From positions 1,116,001 to 1,180,000 of the forward strand of contig NZ_CP013438.1 of the NCBI RefSeq assembly GCF_001718795.1: a DNA stretch of 64,000 nucleotides. Direction: 5' to 3'. Source of the stretch: Burkholderia latens (GTDB lineage: Bacteria > Pseudomonadota > Gammaproteobacteria > Burkholderiales > Burkholderiaceae). The notes beneath the pieces are model-generated. The model saw only the letters and a program-made list of their open reading frames with translations, made no database searches and was not told where the DNA came from. Of this stretch, positions 1 to 9,886 are shown in pieces (position 1 is the first letter of the stretch; every line of letters starts with the position of its first letter). Made by a program: the position numbers and the translations under genes.

Positions 1-490
1 GTTCTACCATTACTTCGGCTCGAAAGAGGCGTTCGGCGAGGCGCTGCTCCAATCGTATTTCGACGGCTATCTCGAGCATCTCGACAACCTGCTGAAGCAC
101 CACGCCGGCACGGGCGCGCAGCGCTTGATGACGTACTGGAGCAACTGGCTGTACACGCAATGCGCGGACGACCCCGAAGGCAAGTGTCTCGTGGTCAAGC
201 TCGGCGCGGAAGTGTCCGATCTGTCCGAGGCGATGCGTGCGGTCTTGCGGCGCGGCACCAGCCAGATCGTCGAGCGGCTCGCGAGCGGCATCCAGGCCGG
301 GCTGGCCGACGGTTCGCTGAGCGGCGTCGACGATCCAGCGCATACGGCCGCGATCCTGTACGAGCTGTGGCTCGGTGCGACGCTCCTGGAGAAGATTCAC
401 CGTAACCGCAAACCGCTCGAACGGGCCATGCGCGAAACGCGGCAGATGCTGAATCTGCCGCCCGTCGCGGATGACGGCGAGCACGCGTAA
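1..490 (+). CDS. TetR/AcrR-family transcriptional repressor (5' end outside window)
   Basis: The reading frame is open from base 2 and stops at 490, so only the C-terminal part of about 162 residues is present. It starts inside the DNA-binding domain: FYHYFGSKEAFGEALL is the typical end of a TetR recognition helix and helix 4. The rest is the helical ligand-binding domain. A palindrome (530-544) lies between it and the oxidoreductase gene, which suggests it represses the downstream gene, as NemR-type repressors of reactive electrophile reductases do. The exact ligand cannot be told. Confidence 0.9.
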   Translation, partial: FYHYFGSKEAFGEALLQSYFDGYLEHLDNLLKHHAGTGAQRLMTYWSNWLYTQCADDPEGKCLVVKLGAEVSDLSEAMRAVLRRGTSQIVERLASGIQAGLADGSLSGVDDPAHTAAILYELWLGATLLEKIHRNRKPLERAMRETRQMLNLPPVADDGEHA

Positions 491-529
491 TTCGGGCGCG
501 CTTTGCGCGCCTTGTTTTTCCGCGAACAC

Positions 530-544
530 TAGACGACTGGTCTA
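530..544. promoter_or_regulatory. Palindromic operator, NemR/TetR-type
   Basis: TAGAC-gactg-GTCTA is an inverted repeat in the 214-bp gap between the TetR gene and the NADPH oxidoreductase. It resembles the TAGACC-N4-GGTCTA operators of NemR-like repressors. Binding by the adjacent TetR protein is inference. Confidence 0.6.
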
Positions 545-704
545 CTTACGGGAAAACAAAATGCCTGACCGTATCGTCGCGATCCAACCGGCTGGCCTGC
601 TGTCCGCATAGCCTCCCGGCACAACCGCGCGCGATGCGCACACGATTGTCCAACGTTGATCCGTTCGTGCCCGTTGCACGTCCATTCCTGTTGACGGAGG
701 TCCC

Positions 705-1763
705 ATGCCGCAAAGCAAGACAACAAACCGCAGAATCGTCCTGAATTCGCGCCCCGCAGGCGCGCCCACCCCGAACGATTTCCGCACCGAGACCGGCGAC
801 GTGCCGGTGCCCGGCCCCGGCCAGGTGCTGCTGCGCACGGTGTGGCTGTCGCTCGATCCGTACATGCGCGGCCGGATGAGCGACGCGCCGTCGTATGCGC
901 CGCCGGTCGAACTCGGCGACGTGATGGTCGGCGGCACCGTCAGCCGCGTCGTCGCGTCTAATCTGCCCGCGTATCGGGAAGGCGACCTGGTCGTCGCGGG
1001 CGGCGGCTGGCAGGACTATTCGCTGTCCGACGGCAGCGATCTGATTCCGCTCGGCGGCGACTTCGCGCATCCGTCGTATGCGCTCGGCGTGCTGGGCATG
1101 CCCGGATTCACCGCATACACCGGGCTGCTGAAAATCGGCGAGCCGAAGCCGGGCGAAACCGTGGTCGTGGCCGCCGCGAGCGGGGCGGTCGGCGCGGTCG
1201 TCGGGCAGATCGCGAAGCTGAAGGGTTGCCGCGTGGTCGGCATCGCGGGCGGCGCCGACAAGGTCGCGTACGTGAAGGACACGCTCGGCTTCGACGCGTG
1301 CATCGATCACCGCGATCCGCAGTTCGCGGCCAAGCTGAAGGAGGCCTGTCCGAACGGCATCGACGTCTATTTCGAGAACGTCGGCGGCGCCGTGTTCGAT
1401 GCCGTGTGGCCGCTGCTCAACGACCATGCGCGCGTGCCCGTATGCGGAATCATCGCGCATTACAACGACGCGGCTTACGACGACAAAGCGGTGTCGACCG
1501 GCCGCGACCGCGTGCCCGCGCTGATGGGCACGATTTTGCGCAAACGCATCCGGATGCAGGGTTTCATCATCCTCGATCACTATGCGACGGACTATGCGTC
1601 GTTCCTGAAGGAAATGAGCGAGTGGGTCGCGCAGGGGAAGGTAAAGACGCGCGAGGATGTGATCCCCGATCTCGCCGACGCGCCGAATGCGCTGATCGGC
1701 TTGCTCGCCGGCAGGAATTTCGGCAAGGTCGTCGTGCGTGTCGGACCGGATGAACTGGCCTGA
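705..1763 (+). CDS. NADP-dependent oxidoreductase, MDR superfamily (CurA/leukotriene B4 dehydrogenase-like)
   Basis: The 352-residue protein has the zinc-free medium-chain reductase layout: N-terminal GroES-like domain with SLDPYMRGRM, and a Rossmann domain with a glycine-rich AASGAVGAVVGQIAK segment at about 155-170. Length and motifs fit the YncB/CurA-type 2-alkenal or enone reductases, which reduce alpha,beta-unsaturated carbonyls with NADPH in the cytoplasm. The start has a strong GGAGG site 4 bp upstream. It follows a TetR gene and its operator-like palindrome, so expression is probably induced by reactive carbonyls or electrophiles. Substrate is not known. Confidence 0.88.
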   Translation: MPQSKTTNRRIVLNSRPAGAPTPNDFRTETGDVPVPGPGQVLLRTVWLSLDPYMRGRMSDAPSYAPPVELGDVMVGGTVSRVVASNLPAYREGDLVVAGGGWQDYSLSDGSDLIPLGGDFAHPSYALGVLGMPGFTAYTGLLKIGEPKPGETVVVAAASGAVGAVVGQIAKLKGCRVVGIAGGADKVAYVKDTLGFDACIDHRDPQFAAKLKEACPNGIDVYFENVGGAVFDAVWPLLNDHARVPVCGIIAHYNDAAYDDKAVSTGRDRVPALMGTILRKRIRMQGFIILDHYATDYASFLKEMSEWVAQGKVKTREDVIPDLADAPNALIGLLAGRNFGKVVVRVGPDELA

Positions 1764-1876
1764 CGCGATCCGTTCCATTCCATTCTTTTCCGTTCATTTT
1801 CCGGTCATTTGCACGTTGGCGTCGCGCGACGCCGGCTTGTGGCATGCTCGGTTCCGTTTCCTCAAGGAGCGAAAAC

Positions 1877-2176
1877 ATGGCGCTTTACGTAATGGCCTCG
1901 GTGTTCCCGAAGCCCGAACACGCGCAGGCCGTCGAGGCTGAGTTGCGCAGCATGGTCGCGGCCACCCGCGCAGAACCCGGCAACCGCCGCTACGACCTGT
2001 TCCGCGAGCAGGACGGTTCGCCTGCGCTGCACCTGTTCGAGGTATACGACGACCAGGCCGCATTCGACGCACATCTCGCGAGCCCGCACTTCACCGCGTT
2101 TCGCAGCAAGTCGGCCGACTGGTTCTCGGCGCCGCCCGTGATCAAGGTGCTGTCGGGCATCGATGCGGCCGAATAA
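1877..2176 (+). CDS. Antibiotic biosynthesis monooxygenase (ABM) domain protein
   Basis: A 99-residue single-domain protein of the dimeric alpha/beta-barrel fold, with MALYVMASVFPKPEHAQAVEAEL at the N-terminus and the conserved NRRYDLFRE and LFEVYDDQAAFDAHLASPHF segments. The start at 1877 is preferred over an in-frame start at 1844 because AAGGAG lies 7 bp upstream and the domain begins there. ABM proteins include quinol monooxygenases (YgiN) and haem-degrading enzymes; no haem ligand is obvious. Its substrate cannot be assigned. Confidence 0.85.
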   Translation: MALYVMASVFPKPEHAQAVEAELRSMVAATRAEPGNRRYDLFREQDGSPALHLFEVYDDQAAFDAHLASPHFTAFRSKSADWFSAPPVIKVLSGIDAAE

Positions 2177-2310
2177 GCCGCAGTGACGCATTCCCGTCGC
2201 GGCCCGCGTCCACGCGGGCCGCGCTTCAGCCGCTGCGTTGCGCAACGGCGATGAACGATCCGGCGCCCCGGTCGCGCCGATTCCCCAATACACCGGCCCC
2301 CGGAGGCTGA

Positions 2311-2766
2311 ATGGTCACCCTCAATATCAACGGCGAGAACCACACGGTCGACGCCCCCGACGACATGCCCCTGTTGTGGGCGCTGCGCGACGTCGTCGGC
2401 CTGACCGGCACGAAATTCGGCTGCGGTATCGCGCAATGCGGCGCGTGCACCGTCCATCTCGACGGCGTTGCCGCGCGCTCGTGCGTGCTGCCGGTCGCGG
2501 CGGTCGCCGGCCGCAAGATCACGACGATCGAAGCCGTCGGCGCGACGCCGGCCGGGCAGAAAGTCCAGGACGCGTGGCGCGAGCTCGACGTCGTCCAGTG
2601 CGGTTACTGCCAGTCCGGCCAGGTGATGGCGGCTACCGCGCTGATCGCATCGAACCCGAACCCGAGCGACGCCGACATCGACGCGGCAATGGCCGGCAAC
2701 ATCTGCCGTTGCGGGACGTACAACCGAATTCGTGCGGCGATCAAGCACGCCGCGAAGGGGAGCTGA
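2311..2766 (+). CDS. [2Fe-2S] small subunit of a molybdenum hydroxylase (IorA-like)
   Basis: 151 residues with both iron-sulfur clusters of the xanthine oxidase family: a plant-type cluster with C38, C43, C46 and C58, and an alpha-helical cluster with C97, C100, C132 and C134. It has no signal peptide, so it is probably exported by hitch-hiking with the Tat-signal large subunit. It is followed directly by the molybdopterin subunit (1 bp gap). The two-subunit form without a FAD subunit is typical of isoquinoline 1-oxidoreductase and related aldehyde oxidases, which pass electrons to cytochrome c. Confidence 0.92.
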   Translation: MVTLNINGENHTVDAPDDMPLLWALRDVVGLTGTKFGCGIAQCGACTVHLDGVAARSCVLPVAAVAGRKITTIEAVGATPAGQKVQDAWRELDVVQCGYCQSGQVMAATALIASNPNPSDADIDAAMAGNICRCGTYNRIRAAIKHAAKGS

Positions 2767-2767
2767 C

Positions 2768-4987
2768 ATGTCGCGAGGACTGATCGAAGCCGGTCGGGCC
2801 GGCGCGGGCGTGTCGCGCCGTTCGTTTATCAAGCTGGGCATGTCGCTCGGCGCGGCCGTCGGCGGCGGCCTGCTGCTCGGTTTCAGCATGCCGGCCGCGG
2901 GTGACGATGCGCGGCGCTCGGTGATTGGAGGCGACGCAGCCGAACCGGCACCGCCGGGCGTTTTCGCACCGAACGCGTTCGTGCAGATCGACCGCAGCGG
3001 CAAGGTCACGCTGGTGATGCCGAAGGTCGAGATGGGGCAGGGCGTCTACACCGCGCTGCCGATGCTGATCGCCGAGGAACTCGAGGTGCCGCTGTCGAAC
3101 GTGACGCTCGACCATGCGCCGCCGAACGAGAAGCTGTTCCTCGATCCGCTGCTCGGCGGCCAGCTTACGGGCGGCTCGACGTCGGTGCGCTACGCATGGG
3201 AACCGCTGCGCCGCGCGGGCGCCACCGCACGCACGCGGCTCGTTTCGGCCGCCGCGAAGCAATGGAACGTCGATCCGGCCACGTGCCGCGCCGAAAACGG
3301 CGAAGTGCAGCATCCGCCGAGCGGCCGGCGCGCAGCGTACGGGCAGCTCGCGGACGCCGCGGCGAAACTGCCGGTGCCGAAGGACGTCGCGTTGAAGAAA
3401 CCGGAAGATTTCAAGCTGATCGGCAAGCCGGTGAAGCGGCTCGATTCGCCGGAGAAGGTCGACGGCACCGCGCAGTTCGGGCTCGACGTGCGTGTGCCCG
3501 GCATGGTGTATGCGGTGATCGTCAATAGCCCGGTGTTCGGCGGCACGGTCGCGAGCGTCGACGACACGGCCACGAAGAAGATTCCGGGCGTGCGCCAGGT
3601 AGTGCGCGTCGACAACGCGGTCGCGGTGGTCGGCGATCACACGTGGGCCGCGAAGCGCGGCGCGTCGGCGCTCGTCGTCAAGTGGAACGAAGGCGCGGGC
3701 GCGAAGGTGTCGACGAAGGATCTTTTCGCGGATCTCGCCCATGCAGCGGCAAACGGCAACGGTGCGGTCGCCCGCAAGGAGGGCGACGTCGGCAACGCGT
3801 TCGCGAAAGCGAAGACGCGTGTCGACGCGGTCTATGAACAGCCGTTGCTCGCGCACGCGACGATGGAGCCGGTGAACTGCACGGTACACGTACGCGGCGA
3901 CGCGTGCGAGATCTGGGTCGGCACGCAGGTGCCGACGCGCGCACGCGACACCGCACAGCAGCTGACCGGGCTGTCGCCCGACAAGATCGTCATACACAAT
4001 CACCTGCTCGGCGGCGGCTTCGGCCGGCGGCTCGAAACCGACATGATCGGCCAGGCGGTGAAGGTCGCCAAACAGGTCAACGCACCGGTGAAAGTGATCT
4101 GGACGCGCGAGGAAGACGTCCAGCACGACATGTACCGGCCGTGCTACTACGACAAGATCTCGGCCGGTCTCGACGCGAACGGCAAGCCCATCGCGTGGCA
4201 GCACCGGATCGTCGGCTCGTCGATCCTCGCGCGCTTCGCGCCGCCCGCGGTCAGGGACGGTGTCGATCCCGACGCGGTGGAAGTCGCGGCCGAACTGCCG
4301 TACGACCTGCCGAACCAGCTCGTCGACTACGTGCGCCAGGAGCCGCGCCACGTGCCGACCGCATTTTGGCGCGGCGTCGGGCCGACGCGCAGCACGTTCG
4401 TCGTCGAGAGCTTCATCGACGAGCTTGCCGCGCAAGCCAAGACCGACCCGGTGCAATATCGCCGAGCACTGCTCGACAAGACGCCGCGCGCCCGCAATGT
4501 GCTCGACGTCGCGACCCGGGCGGCCGGCTGGGGCGCGGCGTTGCCGAAGGGGCAAGGGCGCGGCGTATCGGTGATGCATGCGTTCGGCAGCTTTTTCTCG
4601 ATCGTGATCGACGTCGCCGTGGAAGACGGCGAAGTGCAGGTCAAGCGCGCCGTGTGCGCGGTCGACTGCGGGATGGTCGTGAACCCGAGCACGATCGAGG
4701 CGCAGGTGCAGGGCGGCATCATCTTCGGGATTACCGGTGCGTTGTACGGCGAGATCACGATCGAGGACGGCCGCGTCGTTCAGAGCAACTTCACGGATTA
4801 CCGTGTGATGCGCATCAACGAGACGCCGCCGATCGAGGTTCATCTCGTCAAAAGCGCCGAGGCGCCGGGCGGAATCGGCGAACCGGGCACCGCCGCGACC
4901 GCCGCGGCATTGTCGAACGCGATCTTCGCGGCGACCGGCAAGCGGCTGCGCAAGCTGCCGGTCGGCAGCCAGTTGAAGACGGCTTGA
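2768..4987 (+). CDS. Molybdopterin-binding large subunit, xanthine dehydrogenase family (IorB-like), Tat-exported
   Basis: 739 residues. The N-terminus has a twin-arginine signal (SRRSFIKLG at 16-24, then a hydrophobic glycine/leucine stretch), so it acts in the periplasm. Characteristic segments are MGQGVYTALPMLIAEELEVP, GGGFGRR and the C-terminal APGGIGEPGTAATAAALSNAI with the conserved active-site glutamate region. The start at 2768 has GGAG 6 bp upstream and lies just after the small-subunit stop; an upstream in-frame start at 2732 would sit inside that gene. It forms a redox unit with the [2Fe-2S] subunit and the cytochrome c downstream. Substrate (N-heterocycle or aldehyde) is unknown. 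Confidence 0.92.
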   Translation: MSRGLIEAGRAGAGVSRRSFIKLGMSLGAAVGGGLLLGFSMPAAGDDARRSVIGGDAAEPAPPGVFAPNAFVQIDRSGKVTLVMPKVEMGQGVYTALPMLIAEELEVPLSNVTLDHAPPNEKLFLDPLLGGQLTGGSTSVRYAWEPLRRAGATARTRLVSAAAKQWNVDPATCRAENGEVQHPPSGRRAAYGQLADAAAKLPVPKDVALKKPEDFKLIGKPVKRLDSPEKVDGTAQFGLDVRVPGMVYAVIVNSPVFGGTVASVDDTATKKIPGVRQVVRVDNAVAVVGDHTWAAKRGASALVVKWNEGAGAKVSTKDLFADLAHAAANGNGAVARKEGDVGNAFAKAKTRVDAVYEQPLLAHATMEPVNCTVHVRGDACEIWVGTQVPTRARDTAQQLTGLSPDKIVIHNHLLGGGFGRRLETDMIGQAVKVAKQVNAPVKVIWTREEDVQHDMYRPCYYDKISAGLDANGKPIAWQHRIVGSSILARFAPPAVRDGVDPDAVEVAAELPYDLPNQLVDYVRQEPRHVPTAFWRGVGPTRSTFVVESFIDELAAQAKTDPVQYRRALLDKTPRARNVLDVATRAAGWGAALPKGQGRGVSVMHAFGSFFSIVIDVAVEDGEVQVKRAVCAVDCGMVVNPSTIEAQVQGGIIFGITGALYGEITIEDGRVVQSNFTDYRVMRINETPPIEVHLVKSAEAPGGIGEPGTAATAAALSNAIFAATGKRLRKLPVGSQLKTA

Positions 4988-5002
4988 GGGGAGGGACGAA
5001 CC

Positions 5003-6331
5003 ATGCGAAACGTCACCCAGAATCGTCCGATCCGCGTGAATCGCGCAGCTCGCACGCTCGGCCGATCGCTGCTCGCGCTGTTCGCACTGATGACCGCGAC
5101 GGGAAGCCAAGCCGCGCAAACGGCGCCGCCCGACAGCGCGCTGGTTGCACGCGGCGCGTATCTCGCGAAGGCCGGCGACTGCGTCGCGTGCCACACCGCG
5201 CCGCGCGGCACGCCGTTCGCCGGCGGCCTGAAGATGGTCACGCCTATGGGCGCGATCTACACGACGAACATCACGCCCGACCCCGAAACGGGCATCGGCG
5301 GCTATACCGAAGCGGAGTTTGCCGGCGCGCTGCGCAAGGGCGTCGCGAAGGACGGGCACAACCTCTATCCGGCGATGCCGTATCCGTCGTACGCGAAGCT
5401 GAAGGACGACGACGTGAAGGCGTTGTATGCGTACTTCATGCACGGCGTCGAGCCGGTGAAGCAGGCGAACCGTCCGTCCGACATCCCGTGGCCGCTCAAC
5501 ATGCGCTGGCCGCTGGCGCTGTGGAACGCGGTGTTCCTCGACACGACGCCGTATGCCGACAAGCCGGGGAAGGACGCGGCGTGGAACCGCGGCGCGTACC
5601 TCGTGCAAGGGCTCGGGCATTGCGGGTCGTGCCATACGCCGCGTGGCGTCGGCTTCCAGGAAAAGGCGCTGGATGAAGGCGGTGCGGCGTTCCTGTCGGG
5701 GGCTGCGATCGACAACTGGTTCGCGTCGAACCTGACCGGCGAGCACAACACCGGGCTCGGCCGCTGGAACGAGGCCGACGTCGCGCAGTTCCTGAAGACC
5801 GGCGCGAACCGGCACGCGACCGCGTTCGGCTCGATGGTGAGCGTGATCAATCACAGCACGCAGGAGCTGACCGACGACGATCTGGCGGCGATCTCGCGCT
5901 ACCTGAAATCGCTGCCGGCGGCGGGCGGCACCGGTGCGCCGCCGTATCGTTACGACCCGAAGGCGACGCAGGTCGCGCTGGGCCGGCCGGCGAACGATCC
6001 GGGCGCAAAGGTGTATAACGCTTACTGCCTGCATTGCCATGGCGTCGACGGGCGCGGCTACGCGCCGCTGCTCGCGCCGCTCGCCGGCAATCCGAACGTG
6101 CTCGAGGCCGATGCATCGTCGCTGATCAACGTGACGCTGAACGGCAGCGACACACTCGTGATCGGCGGCGTGCCGTCCGCATATCCGATGCCGGCGTTCG
6201 CGAACGAGCTGAACGATCGGCAAATCGCCGACGTGCTGACGTTCATGCGTGCCGGCTGGAACAACGGCGCGCCGGCCGTGCAGGCGGCGGACGTCGCGAA
6301 ACTGCGCAAGGCGACGGCAGCCGCGCGTTGA
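5003..6331 (+). CDS. Tri-haem c-type cytochrome (AdhB-like)
   Basis: 442 residues with a signal peptide or anchor at about 18-37 and three CXXCH haem sites: CVACH (60-64), CGSCH (207-211) and CLHCH (342-346). This is the arrangement of the cytochrome subunits of membrane alcohol and aldehyde dehydrogenases of acetic acid bacteria and of their Burkholderia homologues. It lies 15 bp after the molybdenum hydroxylase and so is its likely electron acceptor, passing electrons to ubiquinone or a terminal oxidase. A GGAGGG site precedes the start. Confidence 0.92.
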   Translation: MRNVTQNRPIRVNRAARTLGRSLLALFALMTATGSQAAQTAPPDSALVARGAYLAKAGDCVACHTAPRGTPFAGGLKMVTPMGAIYTTNITPDPETGIGGYTEAEFAGALRKGVAKDGHNLYPAMPYPSYAKLKDDDVKALYAYFMHGVEPVKQANRPSDIPWPLNMRWPLALWNAVFLDTTPYADKPGKDAAWNRGAYLVQGLGHCGSCHTPRGVGFQEKALDEGGAAFLSGAAIDNWFASNLTGEHNTGLGRWNEADVAQFLKTGANRHATAFGSMVSVINHSTQELTDDDLAAISRYLKSLPAAGGTGAPPYRYDPKATQVALGRPANDPGAKVYNAYCLHCHGVDGRGYAPLLAPLAGNPNVLEADASSLINVTLNGSDTLVIGGVPSAYPMPAFANELNDRQIADVLTFMRAGWNNGAPAVQAADVAKLRKATAAAR

Positions 6332-7936
<1,605 letters not shown>

Positions 7937-8110
7937 CGGGCGCGGCGTGAGTGGGGGCGCGCCCGGCGATGCGGCGCGTCTTCGCGAGCGAGGCAAGGCG
8001 AATGGAGGCGTCGCACGATGTCCATCGCGCGCTTCCTTTGCCGCGCCGCCTCATTTTTCGCCCGATGAACTCGCCGAAGCCCCGCAAACGAGAATGAAGC
8101 CATGACCAAC

Positions 8111-8530
8111 TCAAGAACGCCGGTCGCCGGGCTTTCGGCCCTCCCATTTATTTGACATAACGTGAAGAATTGTTCCGCTGCCTGTCATGCTGGACGCGGC
8201 TTGCGCGGGTGAGGGCGTCACAAAATTTGTGACAATGCTGAGGAGTAGCGCCGCGCTAATACCCGCTATCCTCGGTGAAAAAACCTCCCAAAGTGAACGT
8301 TGTCCCAGCCGCTCCGCGCGGTCGGCGTCGGCTGCCATGATGATGGGTAGCGGATTGTCAAGTTCTAAGGCTAGCGCGACCTGTAAGCATGTCTCGTTTT
8401 CCATTACGCGCTTTCCAGTGCGGTACTGACTCATACGACTGGATGGCCAGCCCATCGATTTCGCCAGAGCGAGGTCGTTTTTCAGTCCGCGTTTTTCAAT
8501 GAGCTGATCGAGATATTTCACGCTTCGCAT
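8111..8530 (-). CDS. Phage repressor, HTH (Xre-like/DUF3693 type), with C-terminus altered by integration
   Basis: 139 residues. The N-terminal half is a helix-turn-helix: residues 1-45 (YLDQLIEKRGLKNDLALAKS, SRMSQYRTGKR), like small repressors of Ralstonia and Vibrio filamentous phages. A hydrophobic stretch at about 89-102 (IAGISAALLLSIVTNF) may be a membrane segment. AGAGGAAA precedes the ATG. The gene is divergent from the phage structural genes, and three palindromes lie between them. The ORF runs through the left dif-like site (8150-8177), so its last 13 residues are chromosomal; in the circular phage the frame would continue to give about 153 residues. Confidence 0.8.
   Translation of the reverse strand: MRSVKYLDQLIEKRGLKNDLALAKSMGWPSSRMSQYRTGKRVMENETCLQVALALELDNPLPIIMAADADRAERLGQRSLWEVFSPRIAGISAALLLSIVTNFVTPSPAQAASSMTGSGTILHVMSNKWEGRKPGDRRS
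8150..8177. repeat. attL: dif-like XerCD recombination site, left prophage junction
   Basis: ATTTGACATAA (8150-8160) matches the XerD half of bacterial dif (ATTTAACATAA in reverse E. coli dif). A 6-bp spacer CGTGAA follows, and then GAATTGTTCCG as a degenerate XerC half. A 15-bp core, TTGACATAACGTGAA, is repeated exactly at the right end of the prophage. Reading this as an inovirus-chromosome junction is inference supported by the gene content between the two sites. Confidence 0.8.
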
Positions 8531-8539
8531 AATTTCCTC

Positions 8540-8568
8540 TTGACTTTCTCACGATCCGTGAGAATACT
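8540..8568 (+). promoter_or_regulatory. Phage early promoter (predicted)
   Basis: TTGACT (8540-8545) is 5/6 to the -35 consensus and is followed after 17 bp by AATACT (8563-8568), a 4/6 match to -10. It points at the phage replication and structural genes. Two of the three operator-like palindromes overlap it, so the divergent repressor would block it. Confidence 0.5.
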
Positions 8569-8600
8569 CACGGTTGTGAGAATTCACATTGCGTGAGAAT
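8546..8600. promoter_or_regulatory. Three operator-like palindromes between repressor and phage genes
   Basis: GTGAGAAT occurs three times in direct order at 8558, 8576 and 8593, spaced 18 and 17 bp. Each has an inverted partner: TTCTCACG-atc-CGTGAGAA (8546-8564), CTCAC-ggtt-GTGAG (8567-8580) and TTCAC-attgc-GTGAGAA (8583-8599). The triple arrangement in the divergent gap is that of a phage immunity operator region. Confidence 0.7.
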
Positions 8601-8663
8601 TCTCCGCAGTCTAGCAGGTTCGACAGAAAGGTAAACCGGCGCCTGCCCGCTGGTGACGAAGAG

Positions 8664-8882
8664 ATGGAACCCCTCATGGCGAAGTGCCCCCGTGATTTTG
8701 TAACGCCTGACCTGTTCGATGGCCGGGTGCGCTTGCCGGCCCGGTCGGCGGCGTCGGAGATTCGTCGGGCGGATTTCACCAACGTCCCGGCTGAGGTGGT
8801 GGAGGAGTTGTGCGCGTGGTGCGGTGTTGACCGTGCGGGCGGTTGCGGTGCCTGTAGCGATCTGAAGTATGTAGAGCGTTAA
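8664..8882 (+). CDS. Small cysteine-rich inovirus protein, unknown function
   Basis: 72 residues if the ATG at 8664 is used (GGTGA 7 bp upstream); an ATG at 8676 is an alternative, and a TTG at 8589 would start inside the operators. The C-terminal part carries CAWCG-VDRAGG-CGAC, two CXXC-like pairs that could bind zinc. It is the first gene of the rightward phage unit, just before the ssDNA-binding protein, where filamentous phages often carry small regulatory or replication proteins. I do not recognise the family. Confidence 0.6.
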   Translation: MEPLMAKCPRDFVTPDLFDGRVRLPARSAASEIRRADFTNVPAEVVEELCAWCGVDRAGGCGACSDLKYVER

Positions 8883-8954
8883 ATCTGTCGGGTTGCCCGA
8901 CGACCAACTAAGCGAATCGACTACACGTAGTAGTCCTAACTTGGAGTGAACAAG

Positions 8955-9302
8955 ATGGCTAGCGAAAAAATCCGTGTGTTGAAGATCGATAACGAAAAGA
9001 TCACGAGCAAGAAAACCGGACAGGTGCGCGACATGCGTGTGTTGCATTGCTTCGTTGAATCGAGCTACGAGGACCCGGAGTCCGGCGAGCTGATTGACGG
9101 CTCGTTCGTTGCGAAAACGACGTTGTTCGATGACAAGGTTCAGGTGGTTGCGGGTGAGGAATATCTCGTTTCGTACCGGCTTGGTGAGGGGTACGGGCAG
9201 GATGCAGGCCGGATGGTGCCGCGCATCGTGTCGTGGATGCCTGCGAACAAGCCCAAGCCGGTAGCTAAGCCGGGGGCCGGTGTTGCGGCATCTGCGCCGT
9301 GA
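8955..9302 (+). CDS. Inovirus ssDNA-binding protein (pV/G5P-like)
   Basis: 115 residues beginning MASEKIRVLKIDNEK. Size, position just ahead of the coat genes, beta-rich N-terminal domain and flexible Pro/Lys/Ala tail (KPKPVAKPGAGVAASAP) fit the ssDNA-binding protein that coats the phage strand before assembly. TTGGAG lies 8 bp upstream of ATG 8955; a GTG at 8946 is also in frame but overlaps that site. Its stop overlaps the next start (GTGA at 9299-9302), so translation is coupled. The function is inferred from position and composition. Confidence 0.72.
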   Translation: MASEKIRVLKIDNEKITSKKTGQVRDMRVLHCFVESSYEDPESGELIDGSFVAKTTLFDDKVQVVAGEEYLVSYRLGEGYGQDAGRMVPRIVSWMPANKPKPVAKPGAGVAASAP

Positions 9303-9574
9303 GTACCGGTATCGATGTGGCGGCATGCGTGAGCGGGGCGTCTGCCGTTTCGGTGTCGACGGGCGGTCAGGCGGTGGCATGTACGGCGAGCGATGGAACG
9401 GCGGGCACGGTGTCGGTGCTGCATCTGGCGCTTGTCGATAGCTCGGGTGACGCGTCGCCGTTTGATTACACGCAGGCGTTTGGCTTCTGGAGTCTGGCTT
9501 TTACGTCGGTGCTGGTGCTGTATTTCGCGAGTCAAGGGATTGGGACGGTCGTCAATGCGATTCGGCGGCTGTGA
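9299..9574 (+). CDS. Small phage membrane protein, probable minor coat component
   Basis: 91 residues starting with GTG that overlaps the stop of the ssDNA-binding protein gene. The N-terminal half is Ser/Thr/Ala-rich with two cysteines (ACVSG, VACTA). A single membrane segment follows at about 62-78 (FGFWSLAFTSVLVLYFA), then a short basic tail ending RRL. The topology and place before the major coat gene are those of pVII/pIX-type minor coat proteins. No closer family is recognised. Confidence 0.65.
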   Translation: MSTGIDVAACVSGASAVSVSTGGQAVACTASDGTAGTVSVLHLALVDSSGDASPFDYTQAFGFWSLAFTSVLVLYFASQGIGTVVNAIRRL

Positions 9575-9620
9575 CATGCGTACCGGGCGCTTCCCGGTTT
9601 TCGAAGCTAAGGGGTGAGAT

Positions 9621-9863
9621 ATGTTCAAAGGTGTGAATTCGGTTGTTCGTCGTTGCGCGGTCGCGGTGGTCGGAGTCTCCGGGGCGGTGGCAGCGCCGAT
9701 GACGTTTGCAGCCGGGACGGGGCCCGATTACACGGCTCTGACGGGTGGTATCGACTACACGTCGACGATTGCTGCGGTGATGGCGATTGCGGCGCTGTCC
9801 GGCGGTCTGTGGCTGGCGGTCCGTGGCGCAAAGATCGTGCTGAGCATGGTGCGGGGAGCGTAA
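9621..9863 (+). CDS. Major coat protein (pVIII-like)
   Basis: 80 residues. Residues 1-31 form a signal peptide with an AFA-like cleavage site (VAAPMTFAAG). The mature part of about 50 residues has a short hydrophilic N-terminus, a membrane helix (STIAAVMAIAALSGGLWLAVRGA) and a basic C-terminus (KIVLSMVRGA) that would contact DNA. This is the classical pVIII plan. A GGGG site lies upstream, and an intrinsic terminator follows 24 bp later, as expected for a protein needed in thousands of copies. Confidence 0.9.
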   Translation: MFKGVNSVVRRCAVAVVGVSGAVAAPMTFAAGTGPDYTALTGGIDYTSTIAAVMAIAALSGGLWLAVRGAKIVLSMVRGA

Positions 9864-9886
9864 GGCGCGGTGTTGTGTTGGTGATC

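Noticed and set aside
705..1778. Antisense 410-codon frame over the NADPH oxidoreductase
   Set aside because: Typical low-complexity Arg/Asp shadow without motifs.
8950..9302. Site of phage integration in a tRNA gene
   Set aside because: No integrase gene is present and the ends are dif-like, so Xer-dependent integration explains the junctions.
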